A DNA stretch of 64,000 bases from JAYYZW01 sp965217605. GTDB lineage: Bacteria; Pseudomonadota; Gammaproteobacteria; Ga0077536. The notes beneath the pieces were generated by a model. It saw only the letters and a program-made list of their open reading frames with translations. It did no database searches and was not told the origin of the DNA. The DNA is taken from positions 1-64,000 of the forward strand of contig CBDCJB010000001.1 in NCBI GenBank assembly GCA_965217605.1. The letters run 5' to 3'. Below are positions 7,843 through 18,079 of the stretch, piece by piece. Numbering within the stretch: position 1 is the stretch's first letter; each line of letters opens with the position of its first letter. The translations under genes were made by a program, and so were the position numbers.

Positions 7843-10800
7843 CTAAATTGCCTCGATCGCCTCGCGTACCCGGGCAGGCGCGCCGTGCGTGCCTAGGCGT
7901 TCGTATTCATTGAGGGCCGCTTCCATCGCGGATCGCGCCGCGTCCGTCTCTGCATGCGCTGCTAGCGCGCGGCCTTCGCCGAAGCGGGCGTGGCACCAGC
8001 CGTCGCGGGCGTCGATGCGCTCAAACTGTGCAACCGCGTCGCGGAAGTGTGTGAGTGCCGCCGCAGTGTCCCCCTCTGCCATGTCGATTTCTCCGAGTAA
8101 TAATTCCGAGTGAGATTCGACAAGGTATCCACCGACCTCGCGAGCCTGCGTATGTAGGTTTTCGGCGAGTTCGCGTGCACTTTCCATCTGGCCCGATATC
8201 AATCGGGCTTCAATGAGGTACAAGGCAATCATCATGTAGCCCGAAATGTGGTGCGATATCCGCGCGAACTCCGTTGCTTGCTCCAGAATCGGCAGCGCCT
8301 CATTGACACGGCTGGCGCGGCACATCGCCGTGGCCATATACGCGGCAGCCCAGCCGCGGAAGTAATCAGTCGGGGCTGTCGCCAGTGCGCGTTCTGCAAT
8401 GCTGATCGCCTCTTCGGCCTCGCCGCTCGCCAGCACCGCAAAGGACAGGAACGCACCGCCGAAGGACATCATCCCTTCGTCGCCCCCTTCGATACCGGCG
8501 CGCCGCGCAGATTCTCCGTGCATGCGGGCCGAATCCCAGCGGCCGCGAAAGGCGTCGGCGAGCAGCAAAGGAATGTAGGAAAAGGTTTGGTGCAGGGGTA
8601 CGGGAAACGACTCCAAATGAGACAGTGCTGACCTGCCGTGGTGTTCGGCCTGCTCGAAGTCGCCCAAATAATTATAGGTCCATGCCGACATAAATTCGGC
8701 ATGCGCGGCATTCGCATGGTCTTCGGCGTCGGCGCAAAGCGTGGCCGCTTCCTGCAGAGCGGCTAGCGCTTCTTCATAACGTGCTTGTATCCACAAGCGA
8801 TGCCCGCGCTGGGCGAGAAACGGTCCGCGCAGAGCCGGTTCGCCGAAATCGTCAACAACGGGAACATAGCGTTCGATCAGCGCCGCATACTCGTCGTGCC
8901 GGTGGGTAAAATGGAAGACCGGAAACTCCTGCAGAATCAAGGTTACGCGGCGAACGATATTCTCAGGCGTCGCTTTTTCAGCTTCGAGCAGCCGTAAAGC
9001 GTCGATGAAGAACGCATTGGCTTCTTCCATTGCGTGGACACGCATCGCTTTGCCGATCGACGTTTCGAGGAAGGGTACGGCGCTCGCTGGTTCCGTACCT
9101 TGCAGGTGATGGCGTGCGATTTCCTCACATCCGTCTTCCGCCGATAGCGCTTTCGCACTGAGGCGTTCTGCCGCTGCGGTATGCAGGTGTTTGCGGTCTT
9201 GGGTCAACATACCGTTGTAGGCAACTTCTTGGGTCAGCGCATGGATGAACGTAAAGCGGTGCGGGCCGCTGGGCGCCACAAAACCCAGGGACACCATGTG
9301 ATCAAAACGCGGGCGTGAATGCGATTGAAGCTGAGCGATTTCTTCAACCAGTTCGATCGTGAATGCGCGGCCGACTACGGATGCGATACGGAGCAGATCC
9401 TTATCATCGGGGTCCAGACGATCGATACGTGCACCGAGTACGTCAAACACGTCGCCCGGCACGTCGTCGTCGCTGCCTTGCGCCACGGCGCGCACCAGTT
9501 CCTGCAGAAAGAATGGATTGCCTTCTCCGCGCGCCAATACCTGGGTGCGCTGATGCTCGGATAGCGACGCGTTCTCTTCGAGCGTGTCGACGAGCTGCTG
9601 GGACTCCTGCGATCCGAGCGGCGTGAGTTGCAGGCGTTCGAGCCTCGCCTGTGTGTCCCACGGAGGGTCGGATCCGGGTCGAAAGGTAACGGCGAGGACA
9701 CAGCGGGTGCCTTTGATCGAAGACGCCAGCGCCGACAGATAAACGATCGAACTCGCGTCCGCCCAGTGCAGATCTTCGACAATAATGACGAGCGTTTTTG
9801 CGGCAGATGCCAACGCGACCAATTGCAGGATGGCCTGCGTCGTGCGACCCAGGGCCGTCGCAGGGTCGACATTAGCCGTGCGCTCGATGGCTTCGGGTAT
9901 GCCCAGCAGTGCGCCCAGCGCATCGATCTCATCGGGTTGGGCCGCGCTCAATTCACGTGTCAGCGCTTGCCAGGTCTCCGCTGCGCTCGTCTGTGGCTCG
10001 ATTTGGCACAGCGATCGCACCAGGTCGATGATGGGTACGTTGGGTACCTGCCGGCCATAGGTGATGCAGTGGCCCTGTACGGTGCGCGCCCGATTACCAA
10101 TGGATGCGCAGAATTCGCCGGCCAGGCGCGATTTACCGACACCGGGCTCGCCCTCGATCTCAACGACACCGCCTTGTTCTGCAGACGCCCTTTCTACCGC
10201 GCCGAGGAGCGTGGCCATCTCAACGTCGCGGCCGACGAACGCGGCGCGGGGTTCCGCCATTTGCGTATTGGGTTGTCGCGCGCGCAGTAACCGATAACGT
10301 GAAATCGGCTCCTCCGAGCCCTTGACCGTTGCAGCGCCCAGTGACTCGGTCTCAACAGCATCCTTGGCCGCCGCTACCGTCGTTTCGCCACAGAGGATCT
10401 CGCCCGGTGCGGCCTGCGCTTCGAGCTGCGCTGCGACGTCGGTAATGTCGCCGCTCGCGGTGTAATCCATGCGCAGGTCGTCGCCGATGGCCCCGACGAC
10501 GACCTGTCCGCTATTCAATCCCATGCGAACCTGCACGCGTTACCAGCCGCTAACCGTGTTCTGCACGCGGTGTTCGGCGACGGCATCGCGGATGGCGAGC
10601 GCCGCGTGCGCCGCGCGCGCACCATGATCTTCCAAGGCTAAGGGTGCGCCAAAGATCGCCATGAACCCGTCGCCGAGAAACTGGTTCACCGTCCCTTCGA
10701 AACGGTGCACGCAAGCGAGCGTCGCCTTGAAAAAATCCGAGAGCAGTTCATGCATCGCTTCAGCGCCGAGCTCTCGCGCAATAGACGTCGAATCAACGAC

Positions 10801-11019
10801 GTCACAGAAGAGTACCGTGACCTGTTTCCGTTCACCGTGCATCGCATGACGCGTGGCCAGAATCTTCTCGGCGAGGTGCGGCGGTGTGTAGACATCCGGC
10901 GTTCTGGGCAGTTCGGCGCCGGCCGGTATGGGTGCGGCAGGCGCTAGGGCGTTCCCGCAGGAGGCACAAAAACGCGCTGTAGACGGACTATCGTGGCCAC
11001 ATCGAGAGCACTGCATCAT
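7843..11019 (-). pseudogene. Zinc-ribbon class III adenylate/guanylate cyclase fused to AAA ATPase and TPR domains, interrupted by an in-frame TAA
   Basis: Two frames of the same phase (7843-10539 and 10540-11019) are separated by one TAA, seen as tta at 10540-10542. The upstream part has a zinc ribbon (C4, C7, C18, C21) and the first half of a class III cyclase domain (VTVLFCDVVDST with D73, then GDGFMAIFG with D117). After the stop the same domain resumes as VQVRMGLNSGQVVVGAIG and MDYTASG. An AAA module follows with Walker A EGEPGVGKSRLA, then about 500 residues of TPR-like helices. Such proteins are cAMP-forming or signalling regulators. The stop falls mid-domain, so the gene is either inactivated or needs readthrough. 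TAA rules out selenocysteine. Confidence 0.8.
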
Positions 11020-11103
11020 TCATCCAGGCATTCGGCTTGACGGGGACTGCTCATGATCGCCCTACCCAGTCTGAAAAGGCAAATGGCTAAAAGGCAAGAT
11101 CCC

Positions 11104-11179
11104 GTAGCCCGGATGAAGCGTAGCGGAATCCGGGAAGTGCCAAAATTTCCTGGATTCCGCTACGCTTCATCCAGGCTAC
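11104..11179. repeat. REP-like palindrome, copy 1
   Basis: Arms at 11104-11135 and 11148-11179 are 32-bp inverted repeats with two mismatches and a 12-bp loop. The same core (GTAGCCTGGATG, then AGCGGAATCC) recurs at 27002-27034 and 42437-42510. The element sits between the start side of the broken cyclase gene and the luciferase-like gene. It is a short non-coding intergenic palindrome. No transposase of its own is visible. Confidence 0.85.
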
Positions 11180-11197
11180 GTTGTGCGGGAGATTGAG

Positions 11198-12256
11198 ATG
11201 GATTACGGATTCGCTTTTCTTTCGACGGTCGATATTCCCGACGACGTCGCGTTAGCTGAGAAAGTGGGGTTCACGCATGCGTGGTTGTACGACACGCAGA
11301 TGATCTGCGCCGACGTATACCAATGCCTTGCTTTGTGCAGCACGAAGACATCGACGATCAAGCTCGGGACGAACGTCACCAACCCGGCCTCCCGCATTGC
11401 ACCGGTCACGGCGAACAGTATCGCCACGCTCAACCTGCTCGCGCCGGGACGCGTCATTATGGGGATCGGTACCGGCAACACCGCGCGGCGCACGCTCGGC
11501 ATGCCGGCTGCACGACTCAGCAGCCTGCGGTCTCACGTCGAGATCTGCCGCGGTTTGCTGAACGGTGAGACGGTGCCCTATGAAGAAGGCGAGCGCCGCC
11601 GCATGATCTGCTTCCTCAATCCCGACGGTGGCTGGATTAACCTGCGCGATCCGGTGCCCATTTATATCGCCGCAAGCGGCCCCAAGGCACTTCAACTCGC
11701 CGGCGAGATCGCGGACGGCGTGATCCTCTTCGGCGCGGTCGGCGACAGCCTCCTCGAATACACGCTCGGCCACGTCCGGCAAGGCGCCGAGCGGGCGGGT
11801 AGGCGACTAGAGGACCTCTACGTCATGTTGTCGACCGCCGCTCACGTCACCGCGCCCGGCGCAAGCCTGGCTGAGAAACAACAGGCGGTCGGCGCATACG
11901 TCAGCTCGCAGGCCAATATTTTCGCGCTGTCGGTACAGGATCCGAAGGAGCTGCCGGACGATATTCGCGACGGGATCATGGCGTTCCGCGAAGCCTATCG
12001 CACGCCGGAGGCGCCGATCGAAACCCGCCATCTCGAACTCTACAAAGGTTACGTCAACGAATTCAAAGACGAGCATGTCGATATCGTGACGGAGAAGATG
12101 ATCGCGGAGACGACGCTGACCGGAACGGCGGAGGAGATCAAGGCGCGCATTCGAATCCTGGAGGCCGCCGGCGTCAACCAAATCGCGATTCACGGCGGCT
12201 CGCGGGAACGGACGCGCGCCGTTATCGAAGAATTCGCCGCCGCGGTGATCGATTGA
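11198..12256 (+). CDS. Luciferase-like (LLM class) flavin-dependent oxidoreductase
   Basis: A 352-residue TIM-barrel oxidoreductase of the bacterial luciferase/F420-dependent methylene-H4MPT reductase superfamily. Recognisable pieces are VALAEKVGFTHAWLYD, IKLGTNVTNPASR, VIMGIGTGNTARRTLG, VPIYIAASGPKALQLAGE and ITLTGTAEEIKAR-like C-terminal text. The cofactor (FMN or F420) and substrate cannot be told. The ATG at 11198 is preferred because GGGAG lies 7-8 bases upstream; a GTG five codons earlier is in frame. The REP-like palindrome lies immediately upstream. The gene converges on a methyltransferase gene. Confidence 0.8.
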   Translation: MDYGFAFLSTVDIPDDVALAEKVGFTHAWLYDTQMICADVYQCLALCSTKTSTIKLGTNVTNPASRIAPVTANSIATLNLLAPGRVIMGIGTGNTARRTLGMPAARLSSLRSHVEICRGLLNGETVPYEEGERRRMICFLNPDGGWINLRDPVPIYIAASGPKALQLAGEIADGVILFGAVGDSLLEYTLGHVRQGAERAGRRLEDLYVMLSTAAHVTAPGASLAEKQQAVGAYVSSQANIFALSVQDPKELPDDIRDGIMAFREAYRTPEAPIETRHLELYKGYVNEFKDEHVDIVTEKMIAETTLTGTAEEIKARIRILEAAGVNQIAIHGGSRERTRAVIEEFAAAVID

Positions 12257-12268
12257 CCGCTAAGCGGG

Positions 12269-13456
12269 TCAGAAACGAAAAATAGGCGAACGCGTATCGC
12301 GGCGCTCCGGGCGGCGGTAGATACCGAGGAGTTTGTAACCGAGTCCGTGATCGTTGATCCAATCCTGGTGTAGCGTCCAATCCGCCGCGTACGCGGGGGC
12401 CTTGTCCGCTATCGCCGCGCTGATTTGGGACTGAGGAAACCGTTTGATCTTGCCGAGCTCGGAGAGAAAGCTGGTCGTGTGTACGTGTTCCAGGCCTGTG
12501 CGCTGCGCCGCGCGATCGAGACTCCGTGCATTGAAGTAGTTTAGATGGATCAGGCCGTTGAAGATCTGGTTTTTCGGACCGTCCAACCACACGATCAATG
12601 ATCCGGTATTCGGTACCTGCACCAGCGCGAGTCCCCCGGGAACGAGTGCCTGCTGGAGGCTGTCGAGAAAAGACAGAGGATCCGCGACGTGTTCAAGGAC
12701 GTCGAGGGTCATGATCAGATCGAAGGTCGTATCCGGCACGCATCCCGGGACGAACGGGGTCTGCACGATATGGTGGCCAGCAGCTTCGGCCACCGCGGCG
12801 GCTTGCGCGTTCGGTTCGATGCCGATCGTCTCGAGCCCGTAAGCCCGCGCGACCTCCAATCCGACCCCGGTCGAGGCGCCAATTTCGAGAAAGCGACGCG
12901 GCGGACGCGGTTGCCGCCATTGCGAGAGCATGAGTTGTAATTCGAACTCGAAACGCTTGGCCGCACACGCGCGGTAAACGGGTTGTGAGATGAAGGCCAT
13001 GTGCGCGCGCGACAGATCGGGATTGCCGAGCGCGCCGCTCTGTACCTTTTTCTGATCGAGCATCGGTCCGGTGTATTCGAACGCGCAAAACCGGCAAGCG
13101 CGGGTGGAGAATCCATACTTTACGAACAACACGCGCGATTCGGTGCAAGTACACATCGGGTAATGGCGTTTCGTGACGAGCCACGGGAATAGGGTGCCGT
13201 CCGGGTCGCGTGGCAATACGTCGGCAAATGCTTGAAAACGGTCTTCGAGCGTGTCCCGTCCGGTCAGAGCGGCATACGCATCGGGATCGCGCCCGAGCGA
13301 GTGGTCGAGTTCGTCGCGGTGGATCGATGCGTGCCGAGGCTGCTCGAGGGCGGTCATAGTGCGGACGACCATCCAATTTTCATGCCATGGCGGATTGCGG
13401 CGCCATTTCCGCGTTATCTCGTCGGACCAGGCGGGGCGGAAAGGGAGAGGCGGCAT
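12269..13456 (-). CDS. Class I SAM-dependent methyltransferase with N-terminal Cys-rich segment
   Basis: About 395 residues. The C-terminal half is a Rossmann methyltransferase: FLEIGASTGVGLEVARAYG (SAM-binding motif I), FDLIMTLDVLEHVADP (motif IV region) and LVPGGLALVQVPNTGS. The N-terminal half contains CTCTES and CRFCAFEYTG, a possible zinc- or cluster-binding element resembling that of sugar-nucleotide C-methyltransferases. The substrate is unknown. The frame extends to 13519, but the ATG at 13456 is more plausible and avoids overlap with the divergent gene; a later in-frame ATG (MVVRTM or MTALEQ) is also possible. Confidence 0.7.
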   Translation of the reverse strand: MPPLPFRPAWSDEITRKWRRNPPWHENWMVVRTMTALEQPRHASIHRDELDHSLGRDPDAYAALTGRDTLEDRFQAFADVLPRDPDGTLFPWLVTKRHYPMCTCTESRVLFVKYGFSTRACRFCAFEYTGPMLDQKKVQSGALGNPDLSRAHMAFISQPVYRACAAKRFEFELQLMLSQWRQPRPPRRFLEIGASTGVGLEVARAYGLETIGIEPNAQAAAVAEAAGHHIVQTPFVPGCVPDTTFDLIMTLDVLEHVADPLSFLDSLQQALVPGGLALVQVPNTGSLIVWLDGPKNQIFNGLIHLNYFNARSLDRAAQRTGLEHVHTTSFLSELGKIKRFPQSQISAAIADKAPAYAADWTLHQDWINDHGLGYKLLGIYRRPERRDTRSPIFRF

Positions 13457-13498
13457 AGACTTGCCGGCGGAGCGGCAGACGAATGCTGACGGGCAAAA

Positions 13499-14362
13499 AT
13501 GTGGCGTAATCAGCAGCATTCTCCACTGATACTGATACGCTCTTTACCTCGCAGCCCGCCGACCAATATCAACGTGCACGCATTCGCCATCAGTTTCGCC
13601 CTCGCCTTAGCGGTATCAATGACGGGGCGCGTCGAAGCCGCGACGATGGACATTCCAACATCCTTCGGCTTCGGTGCGGACACGCACGTCAATCTCGGCG
13701 GGAGCTCGGGCCTTAACAAAGGCGCCAGTACCGCGAACGGCGTGCAGGAAGCTTTTGTCGGGCCAAGTTCGACCAGCACCAACAGCGCGTTCACAGCGCG
13801 GCCGATACTGCGTTTCGATCTGAGCGCACTGCCCGCCGGCGTCATCATCGATGCCTGGTTTACGTTTGCGGTCCGGTTTATTCGTAATACGACGCTGGGT
13901 TTAACCTTGACCGGCCTCAGCGACGGTGACGCTCAAGATGCCGAGCCGGGCGCTGGTGGGTGGGAAGAACTGATGATCAACGCTGACAATGCGCCCGCCT
14001 TCAACGTGTTTATCGGAAATCGCGTATTGGTGCCCGCCGACGAAGTATTTTTAAACAGCGGTGCTTCGCCGATCTTCAAGACCTTCGGATTTACTGGCGG
14101 TCAGGACGCCCTAGTGGACGCGCTGAACGCCGATTCGAACGATCTCATTTCGTTTATGCTCACATCGGGTTCACCGTCCCTGGCGCCACTGCCTTCTTTC
14201 AGTTTCTGGTCGAAGGAAGGGCAGACCGGTGGTGAGATCGCGGCCGTCGCGCCGACTTTGACCGTCGTGATCGATGAGAGTACCGCCATTCCGTTGCCGG
14301 CCGCGCTGCCGTTGCTTGCTACGGGTCTGGCGTTATTCGCGCGGCGGCGGCGCGCATGCTGA
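13499..14362 (+). CDS. Exported DNRLRE-like protein with VPLPA/PEP-CTERM sorting tail
   Basis: A 287-residue secreted protein. A hydrophobic signal segment (FAISFALALAVS, about 30-41) ends near RVEAA. The middle is beta-rich and resembles DNRLRE-type carbohydrate-binding domains (ARPILRFDLSALPAGVIIDAW). The C-terminus is a classical exosortase-type tail: IPLPAALPLLATGLALF followed by basic RRRR. Such tails direct anchoring or release through EpsH-type exosortases, usually linked to exopolysaccharide. No exosortase gene is in the window. The GTG at 13574 is an alternative start that lies closer to the signal peptide. Confidence 0.7.
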   Translation: MWRNQQHSPLILIRSLPRSPPTNINVHAFAISFALALAVSMTGRVEAATMDIPTSFGFGADTHVNLGGSSGLNKGASTANGVQEAFVGPSSTSTNSAFTARPILRFDLSALPAGVIIDAWFTFAVRFIRNTTLGLTLTGLSDGDAQDAEPGAGGWEELMINADNAPAFNVFIGNRVLVPADEVFLNSGASPIFKTFGFTGGQDALVDALNADSNDLISFMLTSGSPSLAPLPSFSFWSKEGQTGGEIAAVAPTLTVVIDESTAIPLPAALPLLATGLALFARRRRAC

Positions 14363-14374
14363 GCCGGTCACATA

Positions 14375-16633
14375 CTACGCAGCGCTGATACTCGCAGCCA
14401 CGAACTTATGCCATGGCGTACCGGCGAAGAAATCCCGGTGGCCCGATGCCGTGAGCTCGTTAGGCGCGGCGCCGGTGCGGGTGGGATCGCCCGAAGCGAT
14501 GCCGGCATCGATGCCGAAGCCGTTGGGCAGAGACACGTGGCCCGGTTGCATGCGCTCGGAGATCTCAACCACCACCTGTGCTGCTCCGCTGCGCGTACGC
14601 AGGTTCGCGGTGTCGCCGTTTCCGAGCGAGAGACGTTCCGCATCATCGGGGCTGATCCGCAATGCGCCACCCGGATCTTTTTTACGCCAGGCGCCGCCGC
14701 GAATTACCGTGTTGGCGGTATACGCGCGCCGCTCGCCCGCGGAGAGCACGAACGGATAATCATCATCGGTGATCGATTCGGGACCGGCGCGCAGTGACTC
14801 GAAGGCCGGGATAAGTTCCGGGATATCCGCATGGATCTTGCCGTCTGAAGTACGCACCCGTTTCCAGGAGGTCTCGTGTTCTTCGACCGAAAAGATAAAG
14901 CCACGCGGGTTTTCGATAATGGTGTCGAACAGATTTTCGCCGAGCATCGGCCCTTCGCCCTCAATACCCGCGCGTTTTAACGCTTCGGGTTCCTTTCTCG
15001 CGATGAAATGCGCTACCGCCCACAGGGTCGCCGCCTGTGCGCAACCGTCGGGCAGAGTCGGACCGAGCACGCGATAGACCACCACGGGTGCAATTTTTCG
15101 AAGCACCCGGTTATTTCTGGACGCTGCAAGAAAGGCCGCGGCAAAGGCGGGTCGGCCGCCTTCTTCGAGCGCGCGCCGCAAATCGTCCACTTCGGGCGGC
15201 ATGGCGCCCATCGCCTCGATCAGGCGCGCGTGAATCTCCGCTTCGATCAGCACGTCGGCGCCTTCGGGCGGTGTCATGATGGGATGGCGAAGGTGGAAGT
15301 AGTTATGTGGATACTCAAAGTTGAAGAATGTCGCTTCCGCCTTTTCGTATTGCGTCGGTACGGGCAGGACATAATCGGCATGCCGGGCCGTTTCCGTCAT
15401 CGCCACGTCGATGACCACGGCGCAGTCCAGCCGTTTCATGGCGTCGATGAACTTCTGCGAGTCCGCGAGCGAATGTGCCGGGTTGGCGGTTTCGATCAGC
15501 ATGGCCCGGTAACGATCCGGATGATCGCTCAACACCTCCTCGGCAATCACGTTACACGGCACCAAACCGCCCAGCAGCGGCGCGCCGGCGACCGGAGAAC
15601 GGCGTTCGAAACTCGGGTTGCCGCTCATCAGCGGGCGCATGACATTGGGAATAAATTGCGAGCCCTTCTTTCCGAAGCTGCCGGTCAAGAGCCACGCCAG
15701 GCGGTGAAGATAACTGACCAGAGTCGAATGGCGGTTCATCTGTATGCCGAGGTCTTCGTACCACGCGACGCTCTCGGCGGCGGCTAGTCGCCGGGCGAGT
15801 TCGCGGATCTGCTGTTCCGGCACACCGGCGTATGCGCAGTATTCGGCGATCGGTATGGTGCGAACGACCGGCAATACGTCCTCCATGCCCATGACGTTCT
15901 CGCCGAGCCAGTCGTTTTTCGCCAATCCTTCTTCGACAATGATGGCGAGGAGCGCGGCGAGCACCCAGGCGTCGGTGCCGGGTTTCACACGCACGTGGAT
16001 GTCCGCGATCTCGGCCGTTTCGCTGACGCGCGGATCGAATACCACGAGTGCGCGGTTCGGATCCCGCGCGATTGTGCGCAGCGCCACGCGCGAACGCGGT
16101 ACGCCGTGTGATTGCCAGGGGTTCTTGCCGATAAACACCGCGACTTCACAGTTTTCATAGTCACCGGTGCGGGCGTATGCGCCGAACATGCTCGCGGCGA
16201 CCCAACCCTCACCGGTTTTCTCCTGCGCCAATGCGTTGGAGCGATACTCGCCGCCTAGCGCGGAAACCGTGCTGAAACCATAAGCGCCCGGCAGGTGGTT
16301 GCCCTGTCCGCCGCCGCCGTAATAGAAGATCTTGTCACCGCCGAACTCGTCTCGCACGGCGCAGAATTTCGCCGCGATCTCACTGATCGCGGTGTCCCAG
16401 TCCATGGCTTCGAAGCTGCCGTCCGCCTTACGGCGCAGTGGTTGAGTGATGCGGTCCACGCTGTTTTGGTAATGGTCGATGGTCGAGGCTTTCTGGCACA
16501 GGTAGCCCTGTGAGGCGGGATGCGCTTCGTCGCCGCGAACTTTTTCGATCGTGCGGCCGTCGTCGGCGAGCTTGATCTCGATACCGCAGTTGTTCTCGCA
16601 CAGTACGCAGGCGCTGGGTTTCCATTCAGACAT
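14375..16633 (-). CDS. Molybdopterin (Mo/W-bisMGD) oxidoreductase, formate-dehydrogenase-like superfamily
   Basis: A 752-residue enzyme of the DMSO-reductase/formate dehydrogenase superfamily. An N-terminal 4Fe-4S motif is visible at C9, C12, C16 and C46, followed by NALAQEKTGEG, FIGKNPWQSHG and a C-terminal molybdopterin-dinucleotide binding domain with RMQPGHVSLPNGFG. There is no twin-arginine signal, so it is probably cytoplasmic. The residue ligating Mo could not be assigned, and no selenocysteine codon is present. The reaction is unknown; electron-transfer partner subunits are not adjacent. It is divergent from the CoA-transferase gene. The Prodigal-like ATG at 16633 fits the N-terminal SEWKPSACVLC start. 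Confidence 0.85.
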   Translation of the reverse strand: MSEWKPSACVLCENNCGIEIKLADDGRTIEKVRGDEAHPASQGYLCQKASTIDHYQNSVDRITQPLRRKADGSFEAMDWDTAISEIAAKFCAVRDEFGGDKIFYYGGGGQGNHLPGAYGFSTVSALGGEYRSNALAQEKTGEGWVAASMFGAYARTGDYENCEVAVFIGKNPWQSHGVPRSRVALRTIARDPNRALVVFDPRVSETAEIADIHVRVKPGTDAWVLAALLAIIVEEGLAKNDWLGENVMGMEDVLPVVRTIPIAEYCAYAGVPEQQIRELARRLAAAESVAWYEDLGIQMNRHSTLVSYLHRLAWLLTGSFGKKGSQFIPNVMRPLMSGNPSFERRSPVAGAPLLGGLVPCNVIAEEVLSDHPDRYRAMLIETANPAHSLADSQKFIDAMKRLDCAVVIDVAMTETARHADYVLPVPTQYEKAEATFFNFEYPHNYFHLRHPIMTPPEGADVLIEAEIHARLIEAMGAMPPEVDDLRRALEEGGRPAFAAAFLAASRNNRVLRKIAPVVVYRVLGPTLPDGCAQAATLWAVAHFIARKEPEALKRAGIEGEGPMLGENLFDTIIENPRGFIFSVEEHETSWKRVRTSDGKIHADIPELIPAFESLRAGPESITDDDYPFVLSAGERRAYTANTVIRGGAWRKKDPGGALRISPDDAERLSLGNGDTANLRTRSGAAQVVVEISERMQPGHVSLPNGFGIDAGIASGDPTRTGAAPNELTASGHRDFFAGTPWHKFVAASISAA

Positions 16634-16764
16634 GGCCGGTTTCCGGTGTGTTGATCGTATTCATAATACCAGTAGCGTCGTGGCGGGTGGATTGAAGGTA
16701 TCTCCGTCAACGGCGATACTCAGCAGCATGCGCTCGCCTAGGCGGGTCGTGATTGGAGGCGAGC

Positions 16765-17976
16765 ATGGAAAAGAGCGAGTTCTACGCAAACGCGCGTGAC
16801 GACTTACGCGGCCCAGTGGACGGCATCGTCGTGATAGAAGCGACCACGACCTGGGCGGGCCCGATGGCGGGGTGCATCCTGGCCGATTTCGGCGCGACCG
16901 TGATCAAGGTCGAGCATCCGAATGGCGACGTGTGTCGCCTGTTACCGCCAATGCTTCCGAACTCGCAACTCACAGTCCCGCATGAGACGGTCAATCGCAG
17001 CAAACAGAACGTGTCGCTCGATCTCAAAACTGCCGACGGGCGTGAAATCTTTTTGAAGCTTTGCGAAGGCGCCGATATCGTCATAGAGAACTTCAAACCG
17101 GGCACGCTCAGCCGTTGGGGGCTCGGCTACGATGACGTCGCCGCGGTGAAGTCCGACATCGTCTACGTATCCATCAGTGCCTTCGGCCAGTTCGGCCCGT
17201 ATTCCGAGCGGCCGGGTTACGATCCAATCGCGCAGAATTTCAGCGGCTGGACATCGGTTAATGGCGAGCCGGACGGTGGGCCTACAAAGGCGCCGACGTT
17301 TCTGGGCGATGACCTGGGTGGTGTCCACGGCGCGCTCGGCGCGTTGGCCGCCCTGCAGCACCGCAATCGCACCGGCGAGGGTCAACACGTCGACGTCGCA
17401 CTCGTCGACGGACTCATGTTCCAAAGTGACGGATATTTGACTTCGGGCGCATTAGGGATACCGATCCCGCGTTTCGCGAATCAGTTTGCCATCGCCGCAC
17501 CGGTGAATATTTACGAGTGTACCGATGGCCATATTTACGGCGGCGTCTTGCTCGATAGCCATTGGCAGGCCATGTGCCAGGCTATCGGTCGGGAGGACCT
17601 GTCCGATCTCACGAATGCCGATCGGATCGAACGGCGCGTCGACGTGGATGCAGCGGTGGCGGATTGGTGCAGGCAGCGCTCGACCAGCGAAGTGGTCGAA
17701 TCATTTAACGATATCGGACTCGCGGTCACGCGCGTGAACACGTATGCCGAGGCAGCCCAAACCGACCATGTGCGCGACCGCGACATGTTGCAATCGATGC
17801 GGCTCGACGACGGCAATGAAGTGCCGTTGACCGGACCGGCGGCGAAGTTTTCACGCACGCCGACTAAAGTACACCATGCGGCGCCGAGTATCGGTCAGGA
17901 CAACGCGCAGGTTTTCGGCGCGCTCGGCTACTCTGAATCGGATCTCGAACGCTTGAAAAACACGGGTGTCATCTGA
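16765..17976 (+). CDS. Family III (CaiB/BaiF-type) acyl-CoA transferase
   Basis: A 403-residue protein with the family III CoA-transferase fold. Visible motifs are GIVVIEATTTWAGPMAGCIL, DFGATVIKVEHPNGD, NRSKQNVSLDLK, IVIENFKPGTLSRWGL and HVDVALVDGLM, whose second Asp aligns with the catalytic Asp forming the aspartyl-CoA thioester. The enzyme moves CoA between organic acids; the acids are not identifiable. The ATG at 16765 has GGAGG at 16755-16759; the TTG four codons upstream overlaps that site and is not used. Divergent from the molybdopterin oxidoreductase. Confidence 0.85.
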   Translation: MEKSEFYANARDDLRGPVDGIVVIEATTTWAGPMAGCILADFGATVIKVEHPNGDVCRLLPPMLPNSQLTVPHETVNRSKQNVSLDLKTADGREIFLKLCEGADIVIENFKPGTLSRWGLGYDDVAAVKSDIVYVSISAFGQFGPYSERPGYDPIAQNFSGWTSVNGEPDGGPTKAPTFLGDDLGGVHGALGALAALQHRNRTGEGQHVDVALVDGLMFQSDGYLTSGALGIPIPRFANQFAIAAPVNIYECTDGHIYGGVLLDSHWQAMCQAIGREDLSDLTNADRIERRVDVDAAVADWCRQRSTSEVVESFNDIGLAVTRVNTYAEAAQTDHVRDRDMLQSMRLDDGNEVPLTGPAAKFSRTPTKVHHAAPSIGQDNAQVFGALGYSESDLERLKNTGVI

Positions 17977-18079
17977 ATCGTTACCCCCGCCGCGCTGGCC
18001 TCGGTTCTCGCCGAAATGGTAAATTACGCGCCGTTCGTTGCGCCGGTTTAAACATCGGATAAAGCACCAGGAGAGTTAG

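Noticed and set aside
10540..10542. TAA in the cyclase gene as a recoded selenocysteine or pyrrolysine
   Set aside because: It is TAA, not TGA or TAG; no recoding of TAA is supported.
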